From Panax quinquefolius (taxonomy: Eukaryota; Streptophyta; Magnoliopsida; Apiales; Araliaceae): 64,000 bases of DNA. This document shows, one piece after another, positions 20,914 through 33,194 of the stretch. The position numbers were made by a program, and so were the translations under genes. Every line of letters starts with the position of its first letter. Within the stretch, counting starts at the first letter, position 1. The notes under the pieces were generated by a model. That model saw nothing but the letters and a program-made list of their open reading frames with translations, was not told where the DNA came from and did no database searches. The stretch lies in the NCBI GenBank assembly GCA_020205615.1, contig CM035152.1, positions 118,146,043-118,210,042 on the forward strand. Reading direction: 5' to 3'.

Positions 20914-21400
20914 TGAAATTTCGTCCTCGAAATTGACGTCACGTACTGGTGTTTGAAAAGGTGAGGATACCTCGCTTTCATTCCGTTTCCAATTCCCGGT
21001 CATTTCCTCTATAGCATGATTCCTCCACAAAACTTTAACTTGTGGTATGACCTTTCTTGGCGTAGGACATGCTCCTTCCTATCCAAGATCTTGACAAGTA
21101 CCTCCTCACACGCGTTAAGTCTTGGCTATCTCGTCCGGTTCTAACTTCAATAACGTGGTTCGGGTCTTTCACATATTTATGAAATGCTGATATGTGAAAC
21201 ACATTATGAACACGAGACATTCTCGGAGGTAACGCAAGTCTATAGGCTACATTTCCTACTCGGTCAAGAATTTGAAATGGACCGATAAATCGTGGATTGA
21301 GCTTTCCTCTCTTCCCAAATCTTGTAACTCCCTTCCATGGAGCAACTTGCAACAATACATGATCCCCTACATTAAATTCCACGTCCTTTCGATGAAGATC
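20914..21400 (-). pseudogene. Integrase C-terminus, chromodomain-like (A2)
   Basis: The best copy of this part. An open frame at 21035-21382 reads [59 protein letters not shown] and NVFHISAFHKYVKDPNHVIE. GDHVLLQVAPWKG and GPFQILDRVG are the usual gypsy integrase C-terminal landmarks. The chromodomain-like tail (KVLWRNHAIEE, then ARYPHLF in another frame) follows after a frameshift near 21040 and runs to the polypurine tract. Confidence 0.82.
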
Positions 21401-22434
21401 CGCATAACTCTTTTATCGATCTTGTGCCGTTTGTATACGTTGTCGAATCATTTGGATCTTTTCGGTGATCATACGTTATTAACTCGGGTCCCAACAATGT
21501 TGCTTCACCCACCTCATCCCAACATATTGGAGAACGACATTTTCGTCCATATAATGCTTCGAATGGAACCATGCCTATATTTGTTTAATAACTATTGTTG
21601 TATGAGAATTCCACCAATGGCAAGTACTTATCCCAACTTCCTTTGAAATCTAGGACACGAGTTTTAATATATCTTGAAGAGTTTGAGTAGTCCTTTACGA
21701 TTGCCCATCCGTTTGAGGATGGTATGCCAAATCAGAATCGTAAATTAGTGCCCATAGCTTTCTAACCCAAAATCATGAAGTGAATCTTGGGTCACGATCT
21801 AAAACTATGGATCTTGGCATGCCATGCAATCTCACAATCGCATTTACGTACATACTGAGAAAGGCGTTCAAGGAATAAGTCTCGTGTCGGTAAGAAATGA
21901 GCGGACTTGGTTAATCTAATAACCCAAATAGCATTGATGCCTTGAGAAACGCAGGGAAGACCCGTAACGAAATCCATAGTAATGTGTTCCCACTTCCATT
22001 CCTAATCTCAAGTGGTTGCAGCGGACCCTTAGGTACAAGATGCTCGCCTTTACGTTAGCAAGTTAAACACATCGAGATAAACTTTGCAATCTCTCTCTTC
22101 ATATTGTTCCACCAAAATGTATGTGAAGATCACGATACATTTAGTACTTCGAGATGGATTGCAAATGGCGTGTTGTGTGCCTCCATCATAATCTTGTACT
22201 TCAAATCGAGTCGTTAGGAACACAAAAGTCTAGAGTTGACTCGAAGTATTCCTTCTTCATCAATTCTCGCTTAGGAATAGCTCCTTCTTGTACTTTCTTC
22301 TTCATACGCATCAGCTTCAAGGTTGGGTGACTTGAAGCAATCTTAACTTTTCTATTAAAGTTGGCTCTATACTTGACATCATCGTCTTTTCGTTCCGCAT
22401 ATGATCTTCTCTCACTCATCGCGTCGGCTACCAC
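21401..22434 (-). pseudogene. Gypsy integrase (A2)
   Basis: Pieces in several frames: [20 protein letters not shown] (21372-21572), the YHPQTDGQS-type region (about 21700), then MDFVTGLPCVSQGINAIWVI (21792-21977) with the first catalytic aspartate. Compared with A1 it has lost the VD of IWVIVDRLTKS (it reads IWVIRLTKS). The zinc finger lies about 22050-22180. The N-terminal linker (RMKKKVQEGAIPKRELMKKE) is open at 22201-22434. It is inactive. Confidence 0.8.
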
Positions 22435-22880
22435 ATTCGCTTTTCCAAGATGGTATGGTTAGAATATGTGCGAAAATGAGTCGCCTCTTGAGCTCTTGGA
22501 AAATCTTCTCGCATTCCTCGCTCCATACAATTTTGTATCTTTTCGAGTCGACTAAGTTAACGGAATAGCGATTCAAGAAAATCCTTCCACGAATCTCCAG
22601 ATAATAACCAACTAAGCCTGAAAGCTACGTATTTAGATTCTTGACTTAGGTTGCTCTCAACTGTGACTCATATCCCAATCTTGGATAAGCGTCACAATGA
22701 CACCTATCGATTTACTATCGCATACGAATATGGCGTCCCCTACGGAGAGAGTGCGGCTTGGTGAATTCCACAAAGGAAGTCACAAGATAAAGGCTCGGTA
22801 CCAAATTCTATAGTTGAATTTTTAACTCCTGAAGTTCAATAGGAGCCATTCGATATGAGATTTTAGAAATGAGTTTTGTC
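22435..22880 (-). pseudogene. Reverse transcriptase scar (A2)
   Basis: Same deletion as in A1. The C-terminal remnant (KESL-type, NQLSPEI-type and EWSKECEKIFQEL-like words) joins directly to an IPFVDFLCGIHQ-like stretch and then to YRMAPIELQELK at about 22830-22870. No DD catalytic block is present. Confidence 0.7.
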
Positions 22881-23460
22881 TGGGGTTCAAAGTCGATACA
22901 AAATTTAATATCGAACTTTGGGAGTAAGCGAAAAATTCTTCAGAAATACGTCGGGAAAAATCAATAACAACGGAATATTATTCAAATCGGCGTGTCTTTA
23001 TTCAAATCCATAACATGGACTAAGAAAATTTGACATCCGTAATAAGCGAATGACTTCATGGCTTGATATGAAAATGTTTGACTACTGATGGTTTGATTGC
23101 TTGAATTGAATAACGGGTTGCTTAGGAATATGAAAACTAACAACCTTACGAAAATAATCAATTTCGGCATGATGAGTAGTTAACCTTAAAATCACATCAA
23201 AAACAAATATCTCTATAGAAATAAGGTTAACGAGTAATGTGATAGTGCCAACTTTGAATCAAGCATGATTTCTAAACAACGGATGTAATGAAAGTTTCTC
23301 TAACGAATTCTCCATAAATAGGTCAAAGTCTAATTTCTCCGTAGTCAAGTTCAAGCGTTGGCGCTTAAGCAGAGAGATAAAGAATGGGTAGAACCGATAT
23401 CTAGTAAGGTATATACTTAGCAAGAATTTATAATTAACTAACCCGTGCTAACCGTTCGGG
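22881..23460 (-). pseudogene. Protease (A2)
   Basis: On the minus strand VYTLLDIGSTHSL near 23390-23410 has isoleucine in place of threonine in the active site DTG, which would disable it. The later PR segment PKLIIFVRLLVFIFLSNPLF and the SFAYYGCQIFLVHVMDLNKD spacer are open at 22982-23170. Confidence 0.75.
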
Positions 23461-23690
23461 TTCCTTGCATTTTGACCGGTCACGACAAACGCTCTTCCAA
23501 GAACCGTTGACTTTGACTTTTACGGGACATCCTTTTGAGTCACCATTCCCACTGGATTGGGTTTCGATATCGTCTGATCTCGGCGATATGTCCTTCTTTT
23601 CCATAATTATAGCATACCTTAAAGCTGTTGTGGGCGGTTTGGTGATATGTCCCTCTTTCCGCATTTGTAACATATCGACCGGTGGTCTTT
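23461..23690 (-). pseudogene. Gag zinc knuckles (A2)
   Basis: CYKCGK passes by frameshift into EGHITKPPTTALRYAII, and the second knuckle has methionine in place of its central cysteine (AIIMEKKDI in the open frame 23434-23673). Both knuckles are therefore degenerate. Confidence 0.75.
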
Positions 23691-24670
23691 CTCCTCCCTA
23701 AAAACTAGTTCTTCTTGGCGCCGCGTCTTCACATAGTGGTTGTTGAATCTCCTCTTTTTAAAATCTCCTCCCAACTCGCTTCTTCTATTTTCATGGCCAC
23801 GATTACCACGGAGTGGTTCTAGCCTTTAATCTCGTATTCTTCTTTCTCCATTTGGTTATCGTTATTACGATGGCGCTATCTTGATATGATCCTGGTTATG
23901 GTCCCTCGGTTGAGCGTACTCGTTATCTCGCTCTAACAATGAGCCTGTTGACAACATCCCGAATAGAGAAAATTTATGAGAAATGAGATCTTGGCGTATG
24001 TCGGGTTTCAAACCTCTCGAAACATCCGCGTCATCGTTCCTCATTCTCCACCAAATGAGGTGCAAACACGGATAACTCATGAACTTACCTCGTCTTTGGG
24101 ACACCGTCGTATTTATTACTGCTCTAGTCTAATAAACTCCACTTCCTTCATATAGCCGAATACTTTCGAAAGTACTTGTCATTGAACTATTTCTGAAACG
24201 TCTCCCATGACATCTTGAGTCTGGTGGATGGATGCACGCTTCCTGATTCCCACCGATGTCTGCCTCGCCACGGAACATAAAAGGCGGCGAATGGAACTTT
24301 CTGTTCCTCCGTGCATCCCAAGACATCGAATATCTTGGTAATTTATTTGACCCACGTCTCGCCTTAATCGGATCCGGCTTTCCCAGTGCAGTGGTCCCAA
24401 CTCTTTGAATCGCTTGGTTTGTGACCACTCGTGAATTACTATCATTTCCTCCTGTATTTTGAACACGAGTCTCCTCGTTTGATTTTGCATGAACTGCAAA
24501 AAGCTTCTAAACATCCCCTCGTTCATCATCGCTTTCGGTGGTGTTGTTCACGGGAGGAACATTACCCGACTGTTACGCGTTCTCCTCGTTGGTAAGTCTG
24601 AGGCATCTCCACGGTCTCATTTACTCCACTTTATTAATATTCTCGATTCGACATTCTCAAATCATCATCA
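23691..24670 (-). pseudogene. Ordinary Tekay-type gag (A2)
   Basis: The capsid part of gag on the minus strand, in pieces. Start region ENINK..VNETVEMPQTY near 24650, MMNEGMFRSFLQFMQNQTRR at 24529, VTNQAIQRVGTTALGKPDPI (24428), then a PFMFRGEADIGGNQEA-like core, EVEFI and, at lower coordinates, LKPDIRQDLISHKFSLFGML with LLERDNEYAQPR (23865-24104). These are landmarks of the retrotransposon gag domain (PF03732 type) of Tekay/Del elements. At least three frameshifts are needed. Confidence 0.75.
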
Positions 24671-24827
24671 TAAAACAAGGGTTAATTAAGGAAATCAATA
24701 TATCACATAATATCCTATATATTGACCAACTAACAAATAAGCTTAGGTAGGACACACTAGCGAAGGAATTACTCGTCTCTCCCTCTAGTTCTATTCCCAG
24801 ATCTCATGCCAGAGATCATATCCCTAA
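24671..24827 (-). other. 5' leader of A2
   Basis: Untranslated leader with the conserved AACAAGGGTTAATTAA and AGCTTAGGTAGGACACAC words (plus strand) that recur in A1, C and F. Confidence 0.5.
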
Positions 24828-24842
24828 GCTACGATACCAAGC
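24828..24842 (-). other. Primer binding site of A2
   Basis: TTGGTATCGTAGC on the minus strand, two bases from the LTR. Confidence 0.75.
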
Positions 24843-25412
24843 TGTGGCGCCCCAAAATAGGTATACACAACACCCATTCTGAGTGCGCCAAATACATGGT
24901 ACAAAAAGCAAACTACAACTTCAATAATACAAATGTAGTGTGAAATAATACGACAATATATCTTAATGAGTTTAAATATAATATTGTCTTACGGACAATA
25001 TCCACATGCAAATAAATCCCCATCATAATTATTGATTCATTATTTTACAAAATGGTGAGGAATACTAAACAACTCTCTCTAGAACCTTCATTCCATACCC
25101 CGAACTAGTACTACATTTACATTCTAGCCTCCACGAGAAGAAAAATGGAACAACAAGGAAAAGGGTGAGCTCAACTAGCCCGATAAAGAATATTATGACT
25201 AAGATAATATACAACAAATTATCGTTAGTCTTCAACGGGAAAAATCGATAGAATACAATAGACAACAAGTTTGAGATCAATATTACATGTGAAATAATAA
25301 TTCATAGAAGAGTTACGTAGAATGAAATCTACTATAATCTATGAATTTAACGGTCCATCATCAATATTTTATCCACAGTAACATCAATCAATATGCATCT
25401 GGAAATCAAATA

Positions 25413-25610
25413 TTCATCTTTTGCACTCTGGTGCCAAAGATATTCATCGATTAGTCATGTTCATTTAAACACACATCATCTTTTGCACTACTGAGCCAAA
25501 GATATTAATCAATCGATCGTATTCATCTCAACACTGTTCATCTTTGCACTACGGGCCAAAGATATTCTTTAGAAATCATTCATCTTTTGCACTACTGGGC
25601 CAAAGATATT
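25413..25610. repeat. 58-60 bp tandem units in A2 5' LTR
   Basis: Units begin tcatcttttgcac (one T longer than in A1) and end ccaaagatatt. Confidence 0.8.
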
Positions 25611-25963
25611 CAATAATATCATCATTTAAGGCGAGGATGATGAAAAATATTTTTAAAGAAAAGCGAATCCGATTGAAACAAAATGACAAGGATTAAGGAT
25701 TAAGGATTAGTACTTGGTTTTATCCACGTCCAAAAATACCTCAAAAATAATCATAGTGATGTAAAATTTAAGAATGATCAAAACATGGATCTGATCGAGT
25801 TAGTATCCGAAATAGATGTTTTGGACGAAAAGAAGAAATTTTATTTTTTGGTGAATAATCTAGTATCGTGAATAGTGTCTTGAGTATCGTGAATAGTCTT
25901 ATATCGTGAATAGTAACTCAGGCACCAAAAGATAGAAATTCCACAAAAAACATCTTCACGCTT

Positions 25964-26055
25964 GAATAGTGAATAGTACTTTCGTGAATAGTAACTTCAT
26001 GAATAGTAACTTCGTGAATAGTAACTCATGAATAGTAACTCATGAATAGTAACCC
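25964..26055. repeat. 14-bp minisatellite in A2 5' LTR
   Basis: Six copies of gaatagtaactcat, with extra t and c variants. Confidence 0.8.
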
Positions 26056-26330
26056 AGAACATGAAAAAGTTCCAAATTTGATAAAAACTTGGATCAACAT
26101 TTCAAAGATAATGATATTGAAGAAATAATATCATAAAAAAAAAAATAATATCCACTTACCTCGAAAGATCGAAGTACTTACAAATTTGAAACACCTGGAT
26201 ATAGGCTATGACTTGGACTTGCAAGTATAGCAATACTCAAAGTATACTCAAAATACTCACAAGAATAAACTCGATAATATAGAGAGAAAAACTTGATTTA
26301 CGGTGTGATTTTCAATTCTAACCTAAGCAC

Positions 26331-26340
26331 CTATTTATAG
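26331..26340 (-). promoter_or_regulatory. LTR TATA box (A2 5' LTR)
   Basis: CTATAAATAG on the minus strand; the promoter copy that would transcribe A2. Confidence 0.75.
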
Positions 26341-27690
26341 GAAATTGCTTAGAACACCAAAAAGCGAAAATTTAATATAATATTAATATATTTAATAAAT
26401 TCTCTACGCCCATCTAGACAATCTGATCTCAGCCATCAAGCACATGTTAAAGATGGCCAACAACATTTGAAAAACGTTTTTCTTAAAAACATAATTAAAA
26501 CTTCAAAAATTAATTATTTGAACTTGAAACTTCAATAATTCATAATAAATAGCCCTTTCATCAGAAAATTCAAATCTCGCGAGTTTTATAGGAAATTCAA
26601 TTCTCTACAACTTTGCAGAAGAAAGTTTTTCCAAATTCCAAATAGAAATTGATCGAAATCCACAAGCGGGCGATTTTACGGTATAATCAAATTTCGATTC
26701 GATAAATGAGGTCCATGAGACATGTTTAACATGTTTTAAACATTTATTGCAACAAAAATACTCTTCCTCCTCGTATACTCATATATCCCACATTAGATTG
26801 TAAAAATATCACCGATTAATATATTATTAAAATAATATATTTAAATGAATTATTTTATCGAGAAAAAGATAAAATATTAATTTTCAACAATTGTCATTTA
26901 AAAATTTTCTCCATCTATATCCACATAAAATTAATATTTTCCTCATCATATAAATCAATAATTAATTATTCACAAATAATATTACGAGAATCACAATATT
27001 GACAACGAGCGGGTTCAGGGGAAGAGGGGCTTTCGATAAGAATTTCTTCTTCTTGGCGCCTGATTAGGTGACCAAACCTCTCCTTAGCGAACTTTCTAGA
27101 CATTGCCAATAATGTTATCTAATAATATTATTCGGATAATATGAATTATTGCCCGATAATGAAAGATCTTGTGTAATGACAATTATTGAAACAACGAATA
27201 TAAAATATCAACGCGACAATTATTAACTCGATAAAATCTTTGAGCGATAATTCACGTAACCATTATTGAGTAGTGCCTTCTTCTACGTAAGAATCAATAA
27301 TTGGTGCAATCTGGTATCTTCTCTTGTTGACGACAACGCGTATTAGTGTGTTTTAACCACCGGGTATTCAACGATGATTAACTGGTAACAACTACTGTGA
27401 GTTATTTAAAAACAACTTATATTTGTCGTTTTCTTCATCCAATCACTTTCCGTTATGGGGCCCATACATGGGCTTACTTGTCATCGTGCGAATATTCCCG
27501 TCATGCATTTAATATTCCACGACCAAACGAATATTCCCAAACAACAATGAATATTTTATAACCACTTGCTTATTTTGAAATATTTGCATATTTAACCCTT
27601 AACTATCCACATTAATCAAATCAACCCTTACTATTTCAAAATAATAAATAAAGGAAATTCCTTTTTATTTAAAAAATTTGAGGGGTCTTC

Positions 27691-28170
27691 TGACACGATT
27701 ATCTTTGGTAGTCAGTAGTGCATGGATAATTTGTGGTCGGATAAATGAATACCACGATTATCTTTGGTAGTAGTGCATGGATAATTTGTGGTCGTGATAC
27801 TAATGAATACACGATTATCTTTGGTAGTAGTGCATGGATAATTTGTGGTCGTGATACTAATGAATACACGATTATCTTTGGTAGTAGTGCATGGATAATT
27901 TGTGGTGCGTGATACTAATGAATACTAATGAATACACGATCTTTTTGGTAGTAGTGCATGGATAATTTGTGGTCGTGATACTAATGAATACACAATTATC
28001 TTTGTCGTAGTGCATGGATAATTTGTGGTCGTGATCTTAATGAATACACGATTATCTTTGGTAGTAGTGCATGGATAATTTGTGGTCGTGATACTAATGA
28101 ATACACAATTATCTTTGGTAGTAGTGCATGGATAATTAAATGGTCGTGATACTAATGAATATCCTTGGCC
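27691..28170 (+). repeat. 57-bp tandem array of D1, right part
   Basis: Eight units continuing the array cut by A2, eleven in total. One unit carries a duplicated aatactaatg piece (about 27915-27935). Confidence 0.9.
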
Positions 28171-28597
28171 GGTAGTGCGGGGATGATTCGATGATATGGA
28201 TTAATTATTGAAATGAGTCTCGTGAATGAAATATTAATTCATGGATGTGGTAAAAGTCATCTTTGGTACAGTAGTGCATTGATAGACTTGGTATGATTAT
28301 GACCAAGGATTATTCGGTATAATCATGGTAGTAATTGAAAACACGAATATCCTTGGCGATTGGTGCATGGATAATTATTAGTGTCGTGATACTATTAAGG
28401 CTGCGTCTCGGCATTATTGGTTTCTGATTTGTATATCTTTAGCTTTGTAGTGCAAAGATGAATTGTTAATGAATAGCTTTGGCGATTTCAAAGATGAATT
28501 TAATATTTTTAAATGATAAAGGTATTCAAGGTATCCTCATCTCTTTATCATACCAGTCGTACCCTAATTTCGAGGCAAAATTCCATAAGGAGGAGAT
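28171..28597 (+). mobile_element. 3' end of D1 internal region with polypurine tract
   Basis: Decayed array-like units, then a short remnant of the pol end (RHPHLF-like reading in ggtatcctcatctcttt) and a polypurine tract AAGGAGGAGAT that abuts the middle LTR at 28598. This shows that the middle LTR served as the 3' LTR of D1. Confidence 0.75.
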
Positions 28598-29147
28598 TGT
28601 GAGACCCCAGTTTTATTAATAAAGATTTAAATTTTGTGGAAATAATTTTTAATATTATGGTGTGAATTTAAGATAATATTATAGTTGTGGGTAATATTTA
28701 TAAATTTTGCAAAGTATGCAAGTGGTTATATTATATTCGATTGGTGGGGAATATTAGATTTAGCGGGAAATATTAAATGCAACGGCTCAATCATTGGTGG
28801 ACCCCATAGCGAAATTATTAGTCGGATTGAAAAACGACAAAAATATTTTATTAAAATAACGGCGAAAGTTTTCTGTGTTAGTTCTTGTTGAACTACTCGG
28901 TAGTAAAAAATGCGAATATGTCGTGTGGTTGCATAGTAACACTGACGGTATTGATTATTGATGCTTATGTGAGAAGTCACTCGGTTTGATTCCATTATTG
29001 TCGATTAATAATATGAATTATTATAGCGATAATGACGTTTTGTTTTATTACATTATTATTAACGTAATAAAAGCGAAACATCTTTTATATAAAATAGAAT
29101 ACTTTATTAAAGTTATTACATAAATAGAATATATTATATTTTATTAT

Positions 29148-29212
29148 GCATAGTGTTGCATAGTGTTTTTGCATAGTGTTTTGCATAGTGTTGCATAGTG
29201 TTTGCATAGTAA
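29148..29212 (+). repeat. gcatagtgtt minisatellite in D U3
   Basis: Five copies of gcatagtgtt (10 to 13 bp) just upstream of the TATA box. It takes the place of the 19-bp array of B and G LTRs. Confidence 0.85.
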
Positions 29213-29336
29213 AATGTTTTATATAAATAGAATATATTATATTTTATTTAAAAGATTTTGCTTTAAATATGGATAGTCAGTTAAAGTAAATCAATCTGGA
29301 CCGATTCATGGATTAATTACTATGCATTCCATTTTC

Positions 29337-29346
29337 CTATAAATAG
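29337..29346 (+). promoter_or_regulatory. LTR TATA box (D middle LTR)
   Basis: CTATAAATAG, with the first conserved GGTAAGGG about 145 bp downstream. Confidence 0.75.
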
Positions 29347-29734
29347 AAGCTCATTCCTTCATTATTTTTCTTACAAATTCATTGAAACTACTGAGAGAGA
29401 AATTATAGAGAGAAGCTATAGAGAAAAATTATAGAAAGAAGAAGAGTATTTTGCTTACTTCACTACTTCTATATTGATTTCTTTTTACGGTAAGGGGTTA
29501 TTATTCTTTCTTCTTGAAGAGAACTTACATTATTCCATTCATTATTATTACATTGGAATAACTTTTGTAAAAGTGGTATACCCTATACATAACTTTGTAT
29601 ATGCGGCATACCCTATACTTGGTGAAATCCTTATGTTATTCCATTCTTATTTATTACATTGGAATAACTTTGTATCTGTGATTTACCTATACTTGGTGAC
29701 ATTCTTCTATTATTCATTTGGAACATCACATGCA

Positions 29735-29960
29735 TGTGTTTTTTACACACACTTCGGTTCCGTTTTTATTATTACATTTGGAACATCTATACATGTGTTT
29801 TACAGGACTGGTTAAAATCTTTATCATTACTGTTGGAATATCCTATACGTGTGTTTTTACACCGGATGCAGTTCCATCTTTATTATTACTGTTGGAACAT
29901 CACATCCGTTGTGAATTTCACGACTGTTCCGTTATTATTATTACATTGGAATAACCTATC
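29735..29960 (+). repeat. Leader repeats of D middle LTR
   Basis: Three to four degenerate units with tgtgttttacac, ggttccgtttttattatta and ggaacatc. It is homologous to the 71-bp array at 2990-3190 on the other strand. Long open frames here (for example 29718-29954) come from the repeat. Confidence 0.7.
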
Positions 29961-31011
29961 TATCTGAAATCTGCGCATGCATGGTGATTTCTTTTGTTAT
30001 TCCATTCTTTATTATACCCAGGTTGGTTAAAACTTTGACTTCTATACTCCATGAAATTAGTAGAATATCCTTGATATTTGCGTTTCATCCATATCTTTTC
30101 ATGGAAATATTCTTGATCATTCTTGAATTTTACTCTATGAAACGATATTATGTTGACAATTTGGGCGTTAATAATTCATGGATTAAATAATTCTTGAACT
30201 TGTTTTATTGAATTATTATGTCATTGTCATCATCCTCATGTTATATTATGTTATCTTTGGCTTACGTGCATAGATGAACTTAGTATGATTATGACCGAGG
30301 ATCATTCGGTATAATCATGACTTGATATAAATGATGTGACAAAAGTCCTCGGTGGCACATAATGCGATGATGGATAGTTTTTGGTATGATTATGACCGGG
30401 GGTGATTCGGTATAGTCATGACCATTGATAACTTGATGAAAATCCTTGGCCAGTGGTGCGGGGATGATTAGATGTGGTGGTTTATTTATTAAAATTTGAG
30501 TCTCAAATGATAAAATTGATGAAAACCTTTTAAAACCTAAAAGATAGTAGACTTTATTCTCTACTTGACTCTTTTAATGGATTGCTTATTCCATTGCGAT
30601 TAAACTTGTTGTCTATTGTATTTTATCGGTTTAACATTTGTTGAAGGCTAATGATAATTTATTACGCATTATCTTAGTCATAATATTTCTTCTTGGGCTA
30701 GTTGAGCTCACCCTTTCTTTCACCGTTCTCTTGAAAATGAGAACATAAATTTGGGGACGAGTCGGGGAGCGAAGTAATGGTCGGAGGATAGCATTAGTAG
30801 TCCTCACTATTACGTAAAATAGTGTGATAATAGTTGTAATGAGGACTCCTTTTGAGTTTGTATAATATCTAGTAGACAATATTTGTATTCAAACTCACGG
30901 TTTATGTCGTATTATACCACACGAGTTATATTAATAAGTTGTATTTGAATTTATGTACCATGTAGGTGGCGACCCAAGATGGGTGGCGTATACCTAATTT
31001 TGGGCGTTACA

Positions 31012-31129
31012 ATTTAGCTCAATTTTTTGTTGTGCACCAAAGTCAAGTCTAGTCGATTATAGGGACGGTGGCACCAAAGGTGGATATGGACAAAACAAAG
31101 TCGTTGGTTTTAGGAAGTGCATTTTCATG
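31012..31129 (+). other. Residual leader of D2
   Basis: Follows the middle LTR. The expected TTGGTATCGAGC is reduced to atttagctc, so the primer binding site is damaged, and the leader and the coiled-coil gag found in D1 are deleted. Confidence 0.55.
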
Positions 31130-31880
31130 ACTTCTCAAAAGCGAGTAAACCGAAACGAAGTTAGCACGGTTAGTTAATTATAAATTGCGAAGTCTATACC
31201 TTATAAGATATCGGTTCTACCCATTATTTTATCTCTCTTGCTTGCGTTCAACGTTTAAATTTGACTCAGGAGAAGTTAGACTTTGACTTATTGGTTGAAA
31301 CTTTAAATTAGTAGGAGCCTTCGTTACTTACTTACTATTTTTAAATCTTGTTTGATTCAAATAAACACTTTCACGTTACTGTCGATCTTATCTTTTTGAA
31401 AATACTTGCCTTTGATGTGATTTTAGGAATCAATTGGTTAACTACTCATCATGCTTTTTTTGTAAGGTTGTTAGCTTTTATATTCATAACCAACTTTGTT
31501 ATGCGAATTCAAGTAACCAAACTACTAAAGTCAATTATTGTCATATCAAGCCATAAGTAAAGAGCCCCGAACCTTTCGTTGTTGACTTCCTTGTGTGGAA
31601 TGCACCAAAGCCAGACTTTCTGTAGGCGACATCGTGAATGAAGATGGCAAGTTTATAGGTATCATGGTGAGGTGCTATCTAGGTTAAGGGATAGAAGTCA
31701 CAGTTGATATCAATGTGACGTACCATCCAAGTTTTGGATGAGAGTCACAGTTTTGAATGATATTTCTATTATTAATAAATTTCTTGACGTATTCTTGAAG
31801 ACTTTCTAGCCTACCCTAGAGCGTGAAATCGAATTTTGTATTGACCCCAGTACAAAATCCATTTCTTAAACCATCAAATA
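31130..31880 (+). pseudogene. Protease and reverse transcriptase edge (D2)
   Basis: Plus-strand protease remnant. VYTL, a stop, then DIGSTHYFIS (Asp-Ile-Gly for Asp-Thr-Gly). The segment at 31348-31560 is open and gives HVTVDLIFLKILAFDVILGI and NWLTTHH, the second conserved PR block (DVILGINWL is the usual DVILGMDWL). It ends with NDISIINKFLDVF and REIEFCIDPSTKSIS. No gag lies before it and no reverse transcriptase after it. Confidence 0.75.
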
Positions 31881-33194
31881 TTTCTTCAACTAAAATGAAC
31901 AGTTTACGTGGTTTATGATAAAAGTCATAATAAAAGCATTGGACTAATGAAAATCATAGGTATACGTGGTATTAGTAAGTGTTATGATGAGTTATGTTGG
32001 TTAGTATGTGAAAACATGAAAGTTTCTTAAAAATCACAAGGAGTTAAAAATCGATTTTTGGTGAAAAGCGTAACATGAAATTCAATTGACCAAATCTCCT
32101 ATTATATTTTGAATTTTTGAGTGTGGTCAAGTCCTAGAGTTAGATCTATGAGTTACCTAACTAATCCAAGTGGAATTACTGGAAAAGGTGTTGTAAATTT
32201 TTGTGTGGACTGATTTTAGCAAAGGAGTGCAAAGCTGCAAAAATCGAAAAAAGCTGCTGCCATGATTTTAGAGGCTGTTTCGGCCACTTAAATTATGAGA
32301 AAAATTCTAGCCTTTTGGGAAATGAAAGTATATGGTATAAAGTAACTCCTGTCCAAAAATGAGCTTATTACGACTTAAAATGAGCAAGTTATGACCATTT
32401 CAATATTTATATTTTTCCGTTTTAAATGACGATATAACCAGGAGTTCTACAACTCAGATGACCATGAAATTTAAACTGGAGGCTCACATTAACATGTGTA
32501 AGGTCCTGCCAAGATTTGGGAATTTCTGGAGTTAACCTTGAGGTAGCTAATTTCTTAAGGAATTAATTAGAAATTGATTTTTGAAAAATAGTAAATGAAT
32601 TTTAAAATTTCCGAGAAAAATGTATGTTCATTATGGGACTATATTATGCTAAATCCCAGAAAAGAAATATTTTTGGGACTGATTTGGTATTTTTCATGAA
32701 AATAGTTTAATTCTGAACATATGAGTTAAATATGTTATGTGAAGTAACAAAGTTGGAAATAGGATTTTATGGCTAGAGAATCCTATATAGAGTATATGCA
32801 TATTTTTTTTTTATGAGGATTTGATAATTGGGGATGATATCTTATGAGTATAGCATTTTGAATGATTAAATGCATTATATGGTAAAGCGTAAACAATTGA
32901 GATAAATTGTTTATAAATTTAAGAAGTGATTAAAATATTGTTATAATATTAATGATATTAGATTATGAGATTATTAAGTGATTGATAACATGGGGATATT
33001 CTTGAATCATGGATAAATTATATTATAAATGTTTAATATTTATCCTTTATCTCATTTGATTGATTCTTTATATCATTATCCTCGTGTTTATATTATGTTG
33101 AAAGTCAATACATGGCTGTACATAGTGCATAGATGGACTTGGTATGATTATGACCGAGGATTGTTCGGTATAATCATAACCGTAATTGAAAACA
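31881..33194 (+). mobile_element. Non-coding 3' internal block of D2
   Basis: Collinear with 16861-18158 in D1. Differences are mainly point changes and small indels. No coding capacity is seen. Confidence 0.7.

Larger units (their letters stand above)
18333..27690 (-). mobile_element. LTR retrotransposon A2 (Tekay-like)
   Basis: A two-LTR element in minus orientation inserted in the 57-bp array of D1. 5' LTR 24843-27690, PBS, ordinary gag, zinc knuckles, protease, deleted reverse transcriptase, integrase, 3' LTR 18333-20900. Flanks are acaca at left and acacg at right (after the altered LTR end tcttctga), consistent with a 5-bp target duplication with one difference. The 3' LTR has an internal deletion of about 300 bp near 18490. 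Since D1 is interrupted, A2 is the younger of the two. Confidence 0.88.
24843..27690 (-). mobile_element. 5' LTR of A2
   Basis: Full-length LTR of about 2.85 kb. The U5 end is TGTGGCGCCCC at 24843. The U3 end reads GGGGTCTTCTGA where GGGGTCTTACAA is expected. Confidence 0.88.
28598..31011 (+). mobile_element. Middle LTR of composite D
   Basis: Begins TGTGAGACCCC and ends TTTGGGCGTTACA, 2414 bp. It is shared by D1 (as 3' LTR) and D2 (as 5' LTR). It contains a gcatagtgtt minisatellite in U3, a TATA box, GGTAAGGG (29489-29496), about 55-60 bp repeats in the leader, and the tatgattatgacc inverted repeat at about 30283-30318 and 30383-30420. Confidence 0.88.

Noticed and set aside
28685..28995. 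Open frames on both strands at the start of the D LTR
   Set aside because: They lie in U3 of an LTR, overlap on opposite strands, and are not kept in the copy at 34094.
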